DNA from: Bordetella parapertussis
GTDB lineage: Bacteria; Pseudomonadota; Gammaproteobacteria; Burkholderiales; Burkholderiaceae_A
DNA length: 64,000 nt
Direction of reading: 5' to 3'
NCBI GenBank assembly: GCA_945901825.1
Contig: CAMDMC010000005.1
Location: 18,921-82,920 of the forward strand
The notes beneath the pieces were generated by a model that did no database searches, had not been told where the DNA came from, and worked only from the letters and a program-made list of their open reading frames with translations. How positions within the stretch are numbered: the first letter of the stretch is position 1; every line of letters begins with the position of its first letter. The position numbers and the translations under genes are program-made. Below, one piece after another: positions 1-9,193 of this stretch.

Positions 1-1807
1 TGCCCACCCAGTTGCGAAGTTCGGTTGCTAGGGCCTTTGCCGCATCGCCCGTGGGCCGCGACTGCTTTAGAACCACGAAGACCACAATGGCCTCACCCGT
101 TGTCTCATCCGGTCGCCCCACCGCTGCAGCTTCGGCCACCAAGGGGTTCGCAACCAAGGCTGACTCAATCTCCATGGTGCCCATACGGTGCCCGGAGACA
201 TTCAGGACATCGTCGATTCGGCCCATGATCGTGAAGTAACCCGTGTCCTTGTCGCGAATGGAGCCATCGCCCGCGAGGTAGAGACGGCCGCCAAGTTCGT
301 CGGGGTAGTAGGCCTTCTTAAAGCGGTCCGGGTCTCCCCAGATGGTGCGAATCATGGAGGGCCATGGCTTTTTTATAACCAAGATGCCACCCTGACCATT
401 AGGAAGGTCGTTACCCGTTTCATCCACGATGGCGGCGTGAACGCCCGGAAATGGCAAGGTGCAAGAACCGGGAACAAGTGGCGTGGCGCCAGGCATTGGC
501 GTAATAACATGACCGCCCGTCTCCGTCTGCCAGAAGGTGTCCACAATGGGACAGCGACCGCCCCCAATGTTGTTGTGGTACCAGACCCAGGCTTCTGGAT
601 TAATGGGCTCGCCCACAGAGCCCAAGAGCCGAAGTGAATCGAGTTTGTATTTTGTTGGATGGCACTCAGGGCTCGCCTCACCTGCTTTAATAAGTGAACG
701 AATGGCGGTTGGCGCGGTATAGAAGATAGAGACCTTATGGTCTTGAATCATCCTCCAGAACCGCCCGGCATCGGGGTAGGTTGGAACACCTTCGAAGACG
801 ACCTGGGTGGCGCCCGTGGCCAGGGGGCCATAGGCAATGTAGGTGTGGCCTGTCACCCAGCCGATGTCGGCCGTGCACCAGAAAATGTCTTCAGCACGAA
901 TATCAAACGTGAACTGCATGGTGAGAATGGCGTGCAGCAGATAGCCCGCCGTGGAGTGCTGAACGCCCTTTGGCTTGCCGGTTGAACCCGATGTGTAAAG
1001 AATGAACAAGGGATGCTCAGACTCAACCCACTCCGGCTCGCACGAGGTCGCCTGCCCCTTCACAAGATCGGCCATGGTTATGTCACGACCTGCCGTCATG
1101 GGCACTGAGCCGCCGGTGCGCTGATAGACAATCACATGGCGCACGGCCTCGCAGCCACCCATACCGAAGGCCTCGTCCACCGCGGGCTTCAGAGCAATAG
1201 CCTTACCCCCACGGCACTGCTCATCGGCTGTAATAATTAAACTTGCACCTGCATCGACAACGCGCTCCTGAAGACTCTTTGCCGAGAAACCACCAAAAAC
1301 CACCGAATGAATGACGCCAAGACGGGCGCAGGCCTGCATGGCGGCGATGCCCTCAACCGACATCGGCATGTAGATAAGCGCCCTGTCGCCCTTTTTGTAG
1401 CCCAAGGACTTAATACCGTTAGCCAGCTGACAGACCTGGTCGTGCAGAGCCTGGTAGCTCACATGCGTGACCTTGCCGTCGTCGGCCTCGAAAATTACCG
1501 CTGTTTTACTCGCGTTACCGTTTTGCAGGTTCCGATCGAGGCAGTTGTACGAGGCATTGAGCAGCCCGTCATCAAACCATTTGTAGAACGGCGCCTGCGA
1601 CTCATCAAGCGCCCGAGTGAAGGGCTTGTGCCAGAGCAGCTCTGACTGAGCAAACCTGGCCCAGTAGCCTGCGTAGTCTTTATCGGCCTCGGCGCAGAGA
1701 TTGTTGTAGGCCTGCATACTTGGGATTCGAGCTTTAGCCGCGAAATTGGCGGGGGGGTTAAAAATGCGGTCCTCGTGCATGACGGACTCAATTTGGCTTG
1801 ATGACAT
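1..1807 (-). CDS. acs: Acetyl-CoA synthetase (AMP-forming), C-terminus cut by window edge
   Basis: The enzyme activates acetate with ATP and CoA to acetyl-CoA in the cytoplasm. Six hundred and two codons are readable from an ATG whose codon occupies 1805-1807; this start follows a strong AGGAGGAGCT ribosome site. The N-terminus ([19 protein letters not shown]) and the adenylation motif [11 protein letters not shown] near residue 270 are typical of Acs, as is the segment [10 protein letters not shown]. The family is usually about 650 residues, so roughly 50 C-terminal residues, including the acetylation-regulated lysine motif, lie outside the window. It is divergent from class I fumarase, which fits a shared role in acetate and TCA metabolism. 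Identity is near certain. Confidence 0.96.
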   Translation of the reverse strand, partial: MSSSQIESVMHEDRIFNPPANFAAKARIPSMQAYNNLCAEADKDYAGYWARFAQSELLWHKPFTRALDESQAPFYKWFDDGLLNASYNCLDRNLQNGNASKTAVIFEADDGKVTHVSYQALHDQVCQLANGIKSLGYKKGDRALIYMPMSVEGIAAMQACARLGVIHSVVFGGFSAKSLQERVVDAGASLIITADEQCRGGKAIALKPAVDEAFGMGGCEAVRHVIVYQRTGGSVPMTAGRDITMADLVKGQATSCEPEWVESEHPLFILYTSGSTGKPKGVQHSTAGYLLHAILTMQFTFDIRAEDIFWCTADIGWVTGHTYIAYGPLATGATQVVFEGVPTYPDAGRFWRMIQDHKVSIFYTAPTAIRSLIKAGEASPECHPTKYKLDSLRLLGSVGEPINPEAWVWYHNNIGGGRCPIVDTFWQTETGGHVITPMPGATPLVPGSCTLPFPGVHAAIVDETGNDLPNGQGGILVIKKPWPSMIRTIWGDPDRFKKAYYPDELGGRLYLAGDGSIRDKDTGYFTIMGRIDDVLNVSGHRMGTMEIESALVANPLVAEAAAVGRPDETTGEAIVVFVVLKQSRPTGDAAKALATELRNWVG

Positions 1808-1893
1808 CCAGAGCTCCTCCTAAGTCGAGATAAATAATAGTTTTGATAACGTAGTGAGATTAATTTACGCCATTTTGAGGAGTGCGTCACACC

Positions 1894-3435
1894 ATGAAGC
1901 CCATCGCCCAGAACGATTTCATTCAGAGCATTGCCGATAGCTTTCAATTCATTAGCTACTACCATCCCACCGATTTCGTGCAGGCGCTCGGTCGTGCTTA
2001 CGAGAAGGAGCAAAACCCGGCTGCAAAAGACGCTCTGGGTCAGATTCTGACGAACAGTCGTATGAGTGCTGAAGGGCATCGCCCTCTCTGCCAAGACACG
2101 GGGATTGCGACCGTTTTCCTTAAGGTGGGTATGCACCTGCGCTGGGAAGGTGCCACCATGAGCGTGACCGATATGGTCAATGAAGGTGTGCGCCGCGCCT
2201 ACAACAACACCGAGAATCCCCTTCGTGCCTCTGTTCTCGCCCAGCCAGCGGGCCTTCGAAAAAACACCAAAGACAACACCCCCGCTGTCATTCACTACGA
2301 GATTGTTGAAGGCAGCGAGATCGAGGTTATTTGCGCGGCCAAGGGCGGGGGTAGCGAGGCCAAGGCCAAGCTCGGCATGCTTAACCCCAGCGACAGCGTC
2401 CTCGACTGGGTGGTCAAAATGGTGCCCACCATGGGCGCGGGCTGGTGCCCACCCGGAATTCTGGGTATTGGTATTGGCGGAACCCCAGAAAAAGCAGCAC
2501 TGCTTGCCAAAGAGTCACTCATGGAACCTGTTGACATGAATGAGCTTTTGGCGCGCGGTGCGGCGACCGATATTGAAAAGCTAAGGGTCGCCATCTACGA
2601 GGCCGTCAACAAACTCGGTATCGGCGCGCAAGGCCTTGGCGGTCTCACCACCGTGCTTGATGTGAAGATCATGGACTACCCAACCCATGCAGCAAACCTT
2701 CCGGTCGCAATCATTCCAAACTGCGCAGCAACACGGCATATTCACTTCACCCTCGACGGCTCAGGCCCTGCCGTATTAACGCCACCAAGGCTTGCCGACT
2801 GGCCCAAGGTGAACTGGACCCCCGACACCAAGCTTTCAACGCGCGTGGACCTCAACAGCCTGACCCCCAACGAGGTGCGAAGCTGGAAGCCCGGACAGCG
2901 ACTCTTGCTTTCGGGGAAACTTTTGACTGGCCGGGATGCTGCTCACAAGCGAATCTGCGACATGCTTGCCAAAGGGGAGAAGCTACCTGTAGACCTCACC
3001 AATCGCGTCATCTATTACGTGGGGCCCGTGGACCCAATTGCAGGCGAGGCCGTAGGCCCAGCCGGCCCTACAACGGCCACTCGAATGGACAAGTTCACCG
3101 AGACCATGCTTGCGCAGACAGGATTGATTGCCATGGTGGGTAAGGCTGAACGCGGGCCTGTTGCTATTGAGGCCATCAAAAAACACTCTTCGGCCTATCT
3201 CGTGGCAGTCGGTGGCGCGGCCTACCTTGTTAGTAAGGCTATTCGCTCGGCCAAGGTTCTTGGCTTTGAAGATCTGGGTATGGAGGCCATTTACGAGTTC
3301 GAAGTCGAGGACATGCCCGTAACGGTGGGCGTCGATTCCCAAGGCATCTCAGTGCACGAGACAGGGCCTGCTGAGTGGCGTGTGCGCATTGAGGAGATCG
3401 CTAGGGCGGGGGCCAGCGCGAGCGCCATTGCCTAG
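1894..3435 (+). CDS. fumA: Class I fumarate hydratase (4Fe-4S)
   Basis: This is the oxygen-sensitive iron-sulfur fumarase that interconverts fumarate and malate in the TCA cycle. The 513-residue length matches the two-domain class I family. Three cysteines in family contexts (C66 in CQDTG, C185 in GAGWCPPGILG, C277 in IPNCAATRH) are spaced 119 and 92 residues apart, as expected for the 4Fe-4S ligands. The C-terminal half carries the GPTTATRMDKF and GKAERG motifs. I chose the ATG at 1894 because a TGAGGAG site lies about 11 bases upstream; an in-frame GTG at 1882 overlaps that site. The gene stands divergent from acs. The symbol is generic for class I; it could equally be named fumB. Confidence 0.95.
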   Translation: MKPIAQNDFIQSIADSFQFISYYHPTDFVQALGRAYEKEQNPAAKDALGQILTNSRMSAEGHRPLCQDTGIATVFLKVGMHLRWEGATMSVTDMVNEGVRRAYNNTENPLRASVLAQPAGLRKNTKDNTPAVIHYEIVEGSEIEVICAAKGGGSEAKAKLGMLNPSDSVLDWVVKMVPTMGAGWCPPGILGIGIGGTPEKAALLAKESLMEPVDMNELLARGAATDIEKLRVAIYEAVNKLGIGAQGLGGLTTVLDVKIMDYPTHAANLPVAIIPNCAATRHIHFTLDGSGPAVLTPPRLADWPKVNWTPDTKLSTRVDLNSLTPNEVRSWKPGQRLLLSGKLLTGRDAAHKRICDMLAKGEKLPVDLTNRVIYYVGPVDPIAGEAVGPAGPTTATRMDKFTETMLAQTGLIAMVGKAERGPVAIEAIKKHSSAYLVAVGGAAYLVSKAIRSAKVLGFEDLGMEAIYEFEVEDMPVTVGVDSQGISVHETGPAEWRVRIEEIARAGASASAIA

Positions 3436-3497
3436 AGGTTATTCGGTTCTGCCCGCAGGTCCTGCCAAAAGCCGGGGCTGAACCAAGACCTTCGCCT

Positions 3498-4424
3498 TTA
3501 GGACGTCTTTCTTAAAAACTGATGAACAACCCGAATCTGCTCGGGTGTTACCAGGCTTGGGGCATGCCCTGCGCCTGGTATTTCAACAAGCCTGGCTTTG
3601 GGGCCGCGCTGGGTCATTGCAATGGCCACCTCGGCAGGCAGAAGGTCGCTGTGTTCGCCGCGCAGTAGAAGCGTTGGGCAACGAATGGCCTCGTACAACG
3701 GCCAGAGTGTCATGGGCGCTGCCTGAGCATTCGCGGCACCCGCAGCATCCCCAGCAACCGAGGTAAAAAGGGCCTTAAACGGCTCCGAAATTTTAAGGTC
3801 GTAGTTCACTGTCCACTTGCCGTCCGGGCGTTGACGAACGGCAGGTTCGGTAAGTAGCCTCCATTGCTCGTCCGTGTGAGCACCAAAACTCACCATGCGC
3901 ACGCGCATCGCCATACAGGCCTCGTCGCACGACGACGCCTCTATGGATTCTCCAACATAGTCGGCAATACGCGACAGGGCCCTATAAGGAATCTCAGCGC
4001 CCACATCGTTTAGCACCAGCCTTTCAATGGAACACCCATGCTCAGCAAGATCTTTAAAGAAGGCCCCCAGGATCGACATGGCAATGAGACCGCCCATGGA
4101 GGTACCCACCCAAGACACAGGCCCAAGATGAAGCTGGCGAACCATGGCCAACATGTCCTGACAGTACTGATCAATACGGTAGTACTGAGGGTCGTTGAGC
4201 CAGTCGGAGTTGCCCCGGCCAACAATGTCTGGGGCTAATACACGCATGCCGTCCGCAGAAAGGGCCTGTGCAAGCGCTTGAAAATCGCCTGAGTTGCGGG
4301 TGAGGCCATGCACACAGACCACCACGGGACCCGTCTGACCCACGCCCCATTCCCGAACCATCATGGCGTGGCTGCCTGAAGGGCTTTGACACTGAATTGT
4401 GTGTTGCTGCATTGAGTTGCTCAT
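3498..4424 (-). CDS. Alpha/beta-fold hydrolase
   Basis: This 308-residue cytoplasmic protein has the alpha/beta hydrolase fold. The oxyanion region VVCVHGLTRNSGDF is near residue 36, the nucleophile elbow is GTSMGG, and a late GAGHAPSL supplies the catalytic histidine; a GEHSDLLP segment probably carries the acid. No signal peptide is seen. It is transcribed away from the 3-hydroxybutyrate dehydrogenase gene, with only about 40 bases between the start codons. That neighbour makes an esterase acting on hydroxybutyrate oligomers conceivable, but this is inference; the substrate cannot be read from the sequence. Confidence 0.85.
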   Translation of the reverse strand: MSNSMQQHTIQCQSPSGSHAMMVREWGVGQTGPVVVCVHGLTRNSGDFQALAQALSADGMRVLAPDIVGRGNSDWLNDPQYYRIDQYCQDMLAMVRQLHLGPVSWVGTSMGGLIAMSILGAFFKDLAEHGCSIERLVLNDVGAEIPYRALSRIADYVGESIEASSCDEACMAMRVRMVSFGAHTDEQWRLLTEPAVRQRPDGKWTVNYDLKISEPFKALFTSVAGDAAGAANAQAAPMTLWPLYEAIRCPTLLLRGEHSDLLPAEVAIAMTQRGPKARLVEIPGAGHAPSLVTPEQIRVVHQFLRKTS

Positions 4425-4465
4425 TTTTGGCTATTCTCTCGGTCTGACATCGAAAGGATACTGGT

Positions 4466-5251
4466 ATGAAAATGCTTGCAGGAAAAAAAGCCTTGGTGAC
4501 GGGTTCAACAAGCGGAATTGGTCTGGCTATGGCAAGTGCCCTCGCCGATGAGGGGGCGGATATTTACCTCAACGGCTTTGGAGAGGCTGCGAGTATTGAG
4601 GCAATTAAGAAAGGCCTGCAAGCAAAGTCTGTGTCGGTGGATTACTTCGCCGCCGACATGTCAAAGCCCGATGAAATTATGGCCATGATGGCCGATATCG
4701 AGTCACGCCATGGTGGTGTCGATATTCTTGTTAATAATGCCGGTATTCAGCATGTCAGCCCCATCGATAGCTTTGATCCCAAGCTCTGGGACTCCATTCT
4801 TGCAATTAACCTCAGTTCGGCTTTCCACACCATTCGTGCCGCCCTTCCGGGCATGAAAGCGCGTGGCTTTGGCCGTATTGTCAACATTGCCTCTGTACAT
4901 GGCCTTGTCGCCTCCGCAAATAAAAGTGCCTATGTCGCAGCCAAGCACGGGCTTGTTGGTCTCACAAAAACCGTTGCACTTGAGACAGCCTCAACGCCTG
5001 TTACCTGCAATGCCATCTGTCCGGGCTGGGTGCTGACACCCCTAGTTCAGAAACAGGTGGATGCTCGCATGGCCAATGAGGGGCTAAGCCTTGAAGAGGC
5101 GAAGCATGTTCTTTTAATTGAAAAGCAGCCTTCAGGGGAGTTCGTTCAGCCCGAACAACTTGCAAGCCTTGCGGTCTACCTCTGCTCACCCCAGGCAAGC
5201 CAGGTACGAGGTGCCGCCTGGAACATGGATGGGGGCTGGGCCGCGCAGTAG
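4466..5251 (+). CDS. bdhA: 3-hydroxybutyrate dehydrogenase (SDR family)
   Basis: The protein oxidises (R)-3-hydroxybutyrate to acetoacetate with NAD, a step in polyhydroxybutyrate or ketone-body turnover. It is a classical 261-residue short-chain dehydrogenase: the cofactor motif TGSTSGIG lies near residue 12, NNAG near residue 90, the catalytic serine is in NIASVHG and the YxxxK pair is in SAYVAAKHG. The segment NAICPGWVLTPLVQKQ and the C-terminus GAAWNMDGGWAAQ are characteristic of bacterial 3-hydroxybutyrate dehydrogenases rather than acetoacetyl-CoA reductases. The last 76 bases overlap, tail to tail, the 3' end of comEC on the other strand. Confidence 0.9.
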   Translation: MKMLAGKKALVTGSTSGIGLAMASALADEGADIYLNGFGEAASIEAIKKGLQAKSVSVDYFAADMSKPDEIMAMMADIESRHGGVDILVNNAGIQHVSPIDSFDPKLWDSILAINLSSAFHTIRAALPGMKARGFGRIVNIASVHGLVASANKSAYVAAKHGLVGLTKTVALETASTPVTCNAICPGWVLTPLVQKQVDARMANEGLSLEEAKHVLLIEKQPSGEFVQPEQLASLAVYLCSPQASQVRGAAWNMDGGWAAQ

Positions 5252-7674
5252 GTCTGCATTAATGTCTGCTCCTGCTCGGTTGTGGCGCCCAAGGGCCGAG
5301 GGCGATGCCATAGGCGCCTGCGCTCCTTGCGTGCGCAGGCAAACAAAGGTTCGCCTTGAGGAGACCAGTTCAGGCGAAGCGCACCAAGAAGGTCGGTACG
5401 CAAAAGGACAACTTCTTCGGTCGTAAGCCGATCAATCACATCGGGATGGGGATGACCAAACCGATTGCGATAGCCCGACTGGGTAATGGCGGCCTTTGGT
5501 CGAAGCCTCTTCAGAAGCAGCCGACTTGTGGAGCCACGACTGCCGTGGTGGGGGGCCATCATCACTAAAGGCGTGTTGCCACGGCTTGATGAAGCCTGGT
5601 GCAGCCAAGGCATGCGTTCGGCCATCTCGTCTTCAATAGCCACCGGAATGTCCCCCGTTAACAACAGTCGACGCCCTTGAGCATCGACAACCTCTAGAAC
5701 ACAGGAATCCTCATTTGCGCCGGGGGTCCATTGCGTAGACGGGGCTTCAAAGGGATAAAGAAAACGAAACCAGACCCCGTCCCAGACCCAGGAACGGCCC
5801 AGCCGACAGAAGGTTGTATCGAGGCCTTGCACCTGATAGCTCGTGTAAACATGGATTGGGCGGTGCGACACGAAAAGATCGGCAAGACCCGAGGAATGAT
5901 CATCGTCACGATGCGAGATAACCAGGGCATCAAGCCTGCGAATGCCCTGCGCAAAAAGCTGAGGAATGACCACGCGCTGGGCAGAATTCGATGTTCCGTG
6001 GCTTGGTCCCGTGTCATAAACGAGGCTATGGTTACGGGTCTGCACCACCACCGAAGTGCCCTGCCCGACATCCAGAAAGCTTGCCTGAAACTCGCCCATT
6101 GAGGGCTTCGAGCCACTCGGTATGAAAAGGGCTAAAACACCAAGCGATGCAAGCCAGCGCAGCCGGCGCGAAGGATGTGTGAAGACGACAAATACCGAGA
6201 CACAGCTAAGGACACTGGCCCAGACAGGTGGAGCATGCCAGGCCAACGACGCCCAGCTAAGCCCCGCTAAAAATTGCAAAAAATCGTAGAGCCAGACAAA
6301 GACAAGATGACCAACATACAAAAAGGCATGGATGTTAAAGAAGGCAAAGACGGACCCGAGCATCGCCAAGGGAGTCACCAGAAACGTAACAACGGGAATG
6401 GCAAGCGCATTGGCAATAGGGCCAATGACTGACAACTGTTGGAAGAGCGCGATGGTTAAAGGCGCAATACCCAGGGTGATGGCCAGCTGCGCCTTTACCG
6501 CAGCGCGCAGGCCTTGGGCTGAGCCCGAGAGCCCAAACAAAATGCCCACAGCAAAAAACGAAAGCCAGAAGCCCACCGACAGCGGAGCAATGGGATCAAC
6601 CACAAGCACGGCTAATAGGGTGACCGCGAGAATCGCCCAGGATCGACTCTCAAGGCCGACAACCGCGGCAAGACTTGCAATGGTGACCATGGTGGCTGTG
6701 CGCTGGGCTGGAATGTTGAAGCCCGCAAGAAAGGCGTAAGCCACTGCCGCAAGGCTTGCCATAACGGCGGCGGCAACAGGGGCTGGAACCCGAAGAGCAG
6801 TTGAACTTCCCGAGCGGGCAAGCAGCCGCCAGGCCCAGGCCGTAAGAAACCTTGCAATCACTGCAAACATGGTCACATGCATGCCCGAGATCGACATAAG
6901 GTGCGAGACGCCCGTTACCGAGAAGACCTGCCATTGGTCCCGCGCAATGGAGCGCTGATCGCCCACAACCAGGCCCGCCATAATAGGAGCAAATTCTTCT
7001 TCAGCAAGCGAATCAAAAATGGCTGCCCGAATAGCATGCCGTAGACGATCCACTTGAGTGCTCAAGGCATCGGACCACGTAAGTTCGTAGCCCTGCTGAA
7101 CCCTCACCGCAGATTTCACGCTACCTGTCGCCTGCATACGGTTTTCAAACATCCAGGTCTCAAAATCAAAGCCCGTAAAGTTCACGGGCCCTGATGCAGG
7201 CCGAAGTCGAAGCTCAGCTCTGTAACGGTCGCCTGGGGCAAGGCCTGCCGGGAGCTCGTTGCCCAGCCAGCTTAGGCTCGCATCAAAACGTTTGAAGGCC
7301 GGCCCTTCGGACCCAACTGCAGCAACCCGCGCCTGAAACTGCCACCGGGCGGGCCTTGCAGGGCCTGCCGGTTCAAAGACTGGAAGATCAAGTACCAGTA
7401 GGTCAACGACAACAGGCCCCTCAAACAGCTGGGCAGGTGGAGCCTGATCGAGGATGGCCTGAACACGAACACCGGTGTAGGCCGCAGCAAGAAGAAGCGA
7501 AGCCAGCAGAACAAAGACACCGAAGAACCGGCGCGTAGCGACAAGGCAGGCGAGAAAAAGGCTCGCAAGCGCAAGACCAAAAAGAGGTGCTGAAAGGTTG
7601 TGGGGGGCCCATTGCAAATAGCCCACAACGCCAAGCAGCACCGACAGCGCAAGGCCGTAGACACTGAGCAGCAC
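5176..7674 (-). CDS. comEC: ComEC/Rec2 DNA-uptake channel protein
   Basis: ComEC forms the inner-membrane channel that passes single-stranded DNA into the cytoplasm during natural transformation. The 832-residue protein shows the full family layout: N-terminal membrane segments and a soluble OB-like region (about 20-220), the multi-spanning competence domain beginning near SISGMHVT (about residue 261), and a C-terminal metallo-beta-lactamase domain with ISHRDDDHSSGL near residue 590. It is the last gene of the lolC-lolD-tatD-comEC run, starting 9 bases after the tatD stop. The reading frame is intact, so competence is possible, although no other competence genes are in the window. Confidence 0.94.
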   Translation of the reverse strand: MLLSVYGLALSVLLGVVGYLQWAPHNLSAPLFGLALASLFLACLVATRRFFGVFVLLASLLLAAAYTGVRVQAILDQAPPAQLFEGPVVVDLLVLDLPVFEPAGPARPARWQFQARVAAVGSEGPAFKRFDASLSWLGNELPAGLAPGDRYRAELRLRPASGPVNFTGFDFETWMFENRMQATGSVKSAVRVQQGYELTWSDALSTQVDRLRHAIRAAIFDSLAEEEFAPIMAGLVVGDQRSIARDQWQVFSVTGVSHLMSISGMHVTMFAVIARFLTAWAWRLLARSGSSTALRVPAPVAAAVMASLAAVAYAFLAGFNIPAQRTATMVTIASLAAVVGLESRSWAILAVTLLAVLVVDPIAPLSVGFWLSFFAVGILFGLSGSAQGLRAAVKAQLAITLGIAPLTIALFQQLSVIGPIANALAIPVVTFLVTPLAMLGSVFAFFNIHAFLYVGHLVFVWLYDFLQFLAGLSWASLAWHAPPVWASVLSCVSVFVVFTHPSRRLRWLASLGVLALFIPSGSKPSMGEFQASFLDVGQGTSVVVQTRNHSLVYDTGPSHGTSNSAQRVVIPQLFAQGIRRLDALVISHRDDDHSSGLADLFVSHRPIHVYTSYQVQGLDTTFCRLGRSWVWDGVWFRFLYPFEAPSTQWTPGANEDSCVLEVVDAQGRRLLLTGDIPVAIEDEMAERMPWLHQASSSRGNTPLVMMAPHHGSRGSTSRLLLKRLRPKAAITQSGYRNRFGHPHPDVIDRLTTEEVVLLRTDLLGALRLNWSPQGEPLFACARKERRRLWHRPRPLGATTEQEQTLMQTYCAAQPPSMFQAAPRTWLAWGEQR

Positions 7675-7683
7675 GACAGTGAA

Positions 7684-8463
7684 CTAGAAAAAAGTACTTA
7701 GACGGGGCAAGGCTCGTAAGGCATTTGCGCTTGAGGCTCTTCCAACATCCTCAATGCTGCAACCTCGAAGGCCCGCCATGCAATGCGCAATGCCTACGAT
7801 CTCTTTGGGCTGATTCGGTTCGTCTTTCGCTAGCCATTCGGGCGAAATATCTGGACTGTCTGTCTCAAGCACCCAGTCATCCTCGGAGAGCCAAGAGGCA
7901 AGATGGCGAATGCGTAGGGCACGGGTGTAGGTCATTGCGCCACCAAAGCCTAAAACGATTCCCTGAGCGACATAGGCCTGAGCCTGCTTCTCGCTTCCAT
8001 TAAAGGCATGGGCGATACCTTGGCGAATGCCAAAACGACGAAGACCGGCTACAACCTGGTCTTGAGCCTTGCGAACATGCAAGACAACGGGAAGCTCGTA
8101 ATGACGAGCGAGGCGAAGTTGTTCAATAAAGAAATGGTTCATACGGTCCTGGCGCAGTCCTTGTTCGAAGAGATCAAGGCCAATCTCCCCCACGGCAAGA
8201 AGGCGTGGATCGGCGTGATGGGCCTCGAGCTGATTCTTAAGCAGCACCAGGGCCTGCTCTTCTAGACCATTGACCGAACAGGGGTGAAGTCCAAGGCAGT
8301 AGCCAACGCCTGGGAGCGAATGGGCAAGCTCACGAACAGCCTCGAAGTTACTGGGTTCGACAGCCGGAACAACAATGACACCCACGCCCTGCTGGCGAGC
8401 CTGCTCAGCCTGCTGCGCCGGCTGGGGTAGAAAATCGAGATGGCAATGGGTATCGACAAACAT
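7684..8463 (-). CDS. tatD: TatD-family metal-dependent deoxyribonuclease
   Basis: TatD-type proteins are metal-dependent hydrolases of the amidohydrolase superfamily, with reported 3'-5' exonuclease activity. The 259-residue product starts MFVDTHCHLDF, which holds the HxH metal pair. It contains AVGEIGLDLF, the histidine segment LPVVLHVRKA, IAHAFNGS and the late VLETDSPDISP with the metal-binding aspartate, all in family order. It sits between lolD and comEC in a closely spaced minus-strand run, an arrangement common in betaproteobacteria. The exact member (TatD, YcfH or YjjV type) cannot be settled here. Confidence 0.9.
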   Translation of the reverse strand: MFVDTHCHLDFLPQPAQQAEQARQQGVGVIVVPAVEPSNFEAVRELAHSLPGVGYCLGLHPCSVNGLEEQALVLLKNQLEAHHADPRLLAVGEIGLDLFEQGLRQDRMNHFFIEQLRLARHYELPVVLHVRKAQDQVVAGLRRFGIRQGIAHAFNGSEKQAQAYVAQGIVLGFGGAMTYTRALRIRHLASWLSEDDWVLETDSPDISPEWLAKDEPNQPKEIVGIAHCMAGLRGCSIEDVGRASSANALRALPRLSTFF

Positions 8464-8482
8464 GGTTGCCGCCTAACAAAAA

Positions 8483-9193
8483 CTAGGCCTGCAAAGGGCT
8501 GGTCGCGGGAAGGCTGGTCATGGCAAAACGCTGATCGCAACGGTTTGCGAAGTGCAGGTCATGGGTGACGATAACCAAACCCGCCTTCGCCTCGCGACAA
8601 CGATCAACAAGTAGCTCAAACACCCGCTCAGCAGTATCGCGATCGAGGTTACCCGTTGGCTCATCGGCAAGGACAAGCGAGGGCGCGTTAACAAGCGCAC
8701 GTGCAATGGCGACGCGCTGACGCTCACCACCCGAGAGCCTGGAGGGAGGGTGGTCAAGCCGGCTTTCCAGACCAACCCGCCCAAGCCAGTCACTCGCCTG
8801 CTTCATGGCCGTTAGCCTTGGCTCTCGGCGAATTAGCAGGGGCATGGCCACATTCTCAAGTGCCGAGCATTCCTCAAGCAGATGATGGAACTGGTAGACA
8901 AAACCAAGCTTTTTGTTTCTTAGTAGCGTTCTCTGGGCATCTGTAAGCTCGTAGATGGACTGGCCCTCAATGAAGACCTGGCCCGATGTTGGTTTATCGA
9001 GGCCGCCAAGCAGATGCAGCAAGGTGCTCTTGCCAACCCCCGAGGGCCCAATAACGGCAAGGCTTTGGCCTGCCACAAGCTCCAGACTTAGATCTTCGAA
9101 AGGCACAACCTCGCGAGGGCCATCCGAATACCGACGGGTCAGGCCCACAGCACGAAGAACTGCGACACCCGGCAGGCCAGCCTCTTTAGTCAT
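8483..9193 (-). CDS. lolD: Lipoprotein-releasing system ATP-binding protein LolD
   Basis: LolD is the ATPase of the inner-membrane LolCDE complex, which extracts outer-membrane lipoproteins and hands them to LolA. The 236-residue product has Walker A GPSGVGKST (49-57), the Q-loop FVYQFHHLLEE, the signature LSGGERQ (153-159) and Walker B LVLADEPTGNLD. FHHLLEEC is typical of LolD. The frame is open further upstream, but I place the start at the ATG ending at 9193 because it overlaps the lolC stop (ATGACTAA) and precedes the first conserved residues. Translational coupling to lolC is therefore likely. Confidence 0.94.
   Translation of the reverse strand: MTKEAGLPGVAVLRAVGLTRRYSDGPREVVPFEDLSLELVAGQSLAVIGPSGVGKSTLLHLLGGLDKPTSGQVFIEGQSIYELTDAQRTLLRNKKLGFVYQFHHLLEECSALENVAMPLLIRREPRLTAMKQASDWLGRVGLESRLDHPPSRLSGGERQRVAIARALVNAPSLVLADEPTGNLDRDTAERVFELLVDRCREAKAGLVIVTHDLHFANRCDQRFAMTSLPATSPLQA

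Noticed and set aside
1495..2295. A 266-codon minus-strand frame crossing acs and fumA
   Set aside because: It spans two well-supported genes and the intergenic region without any family signal.
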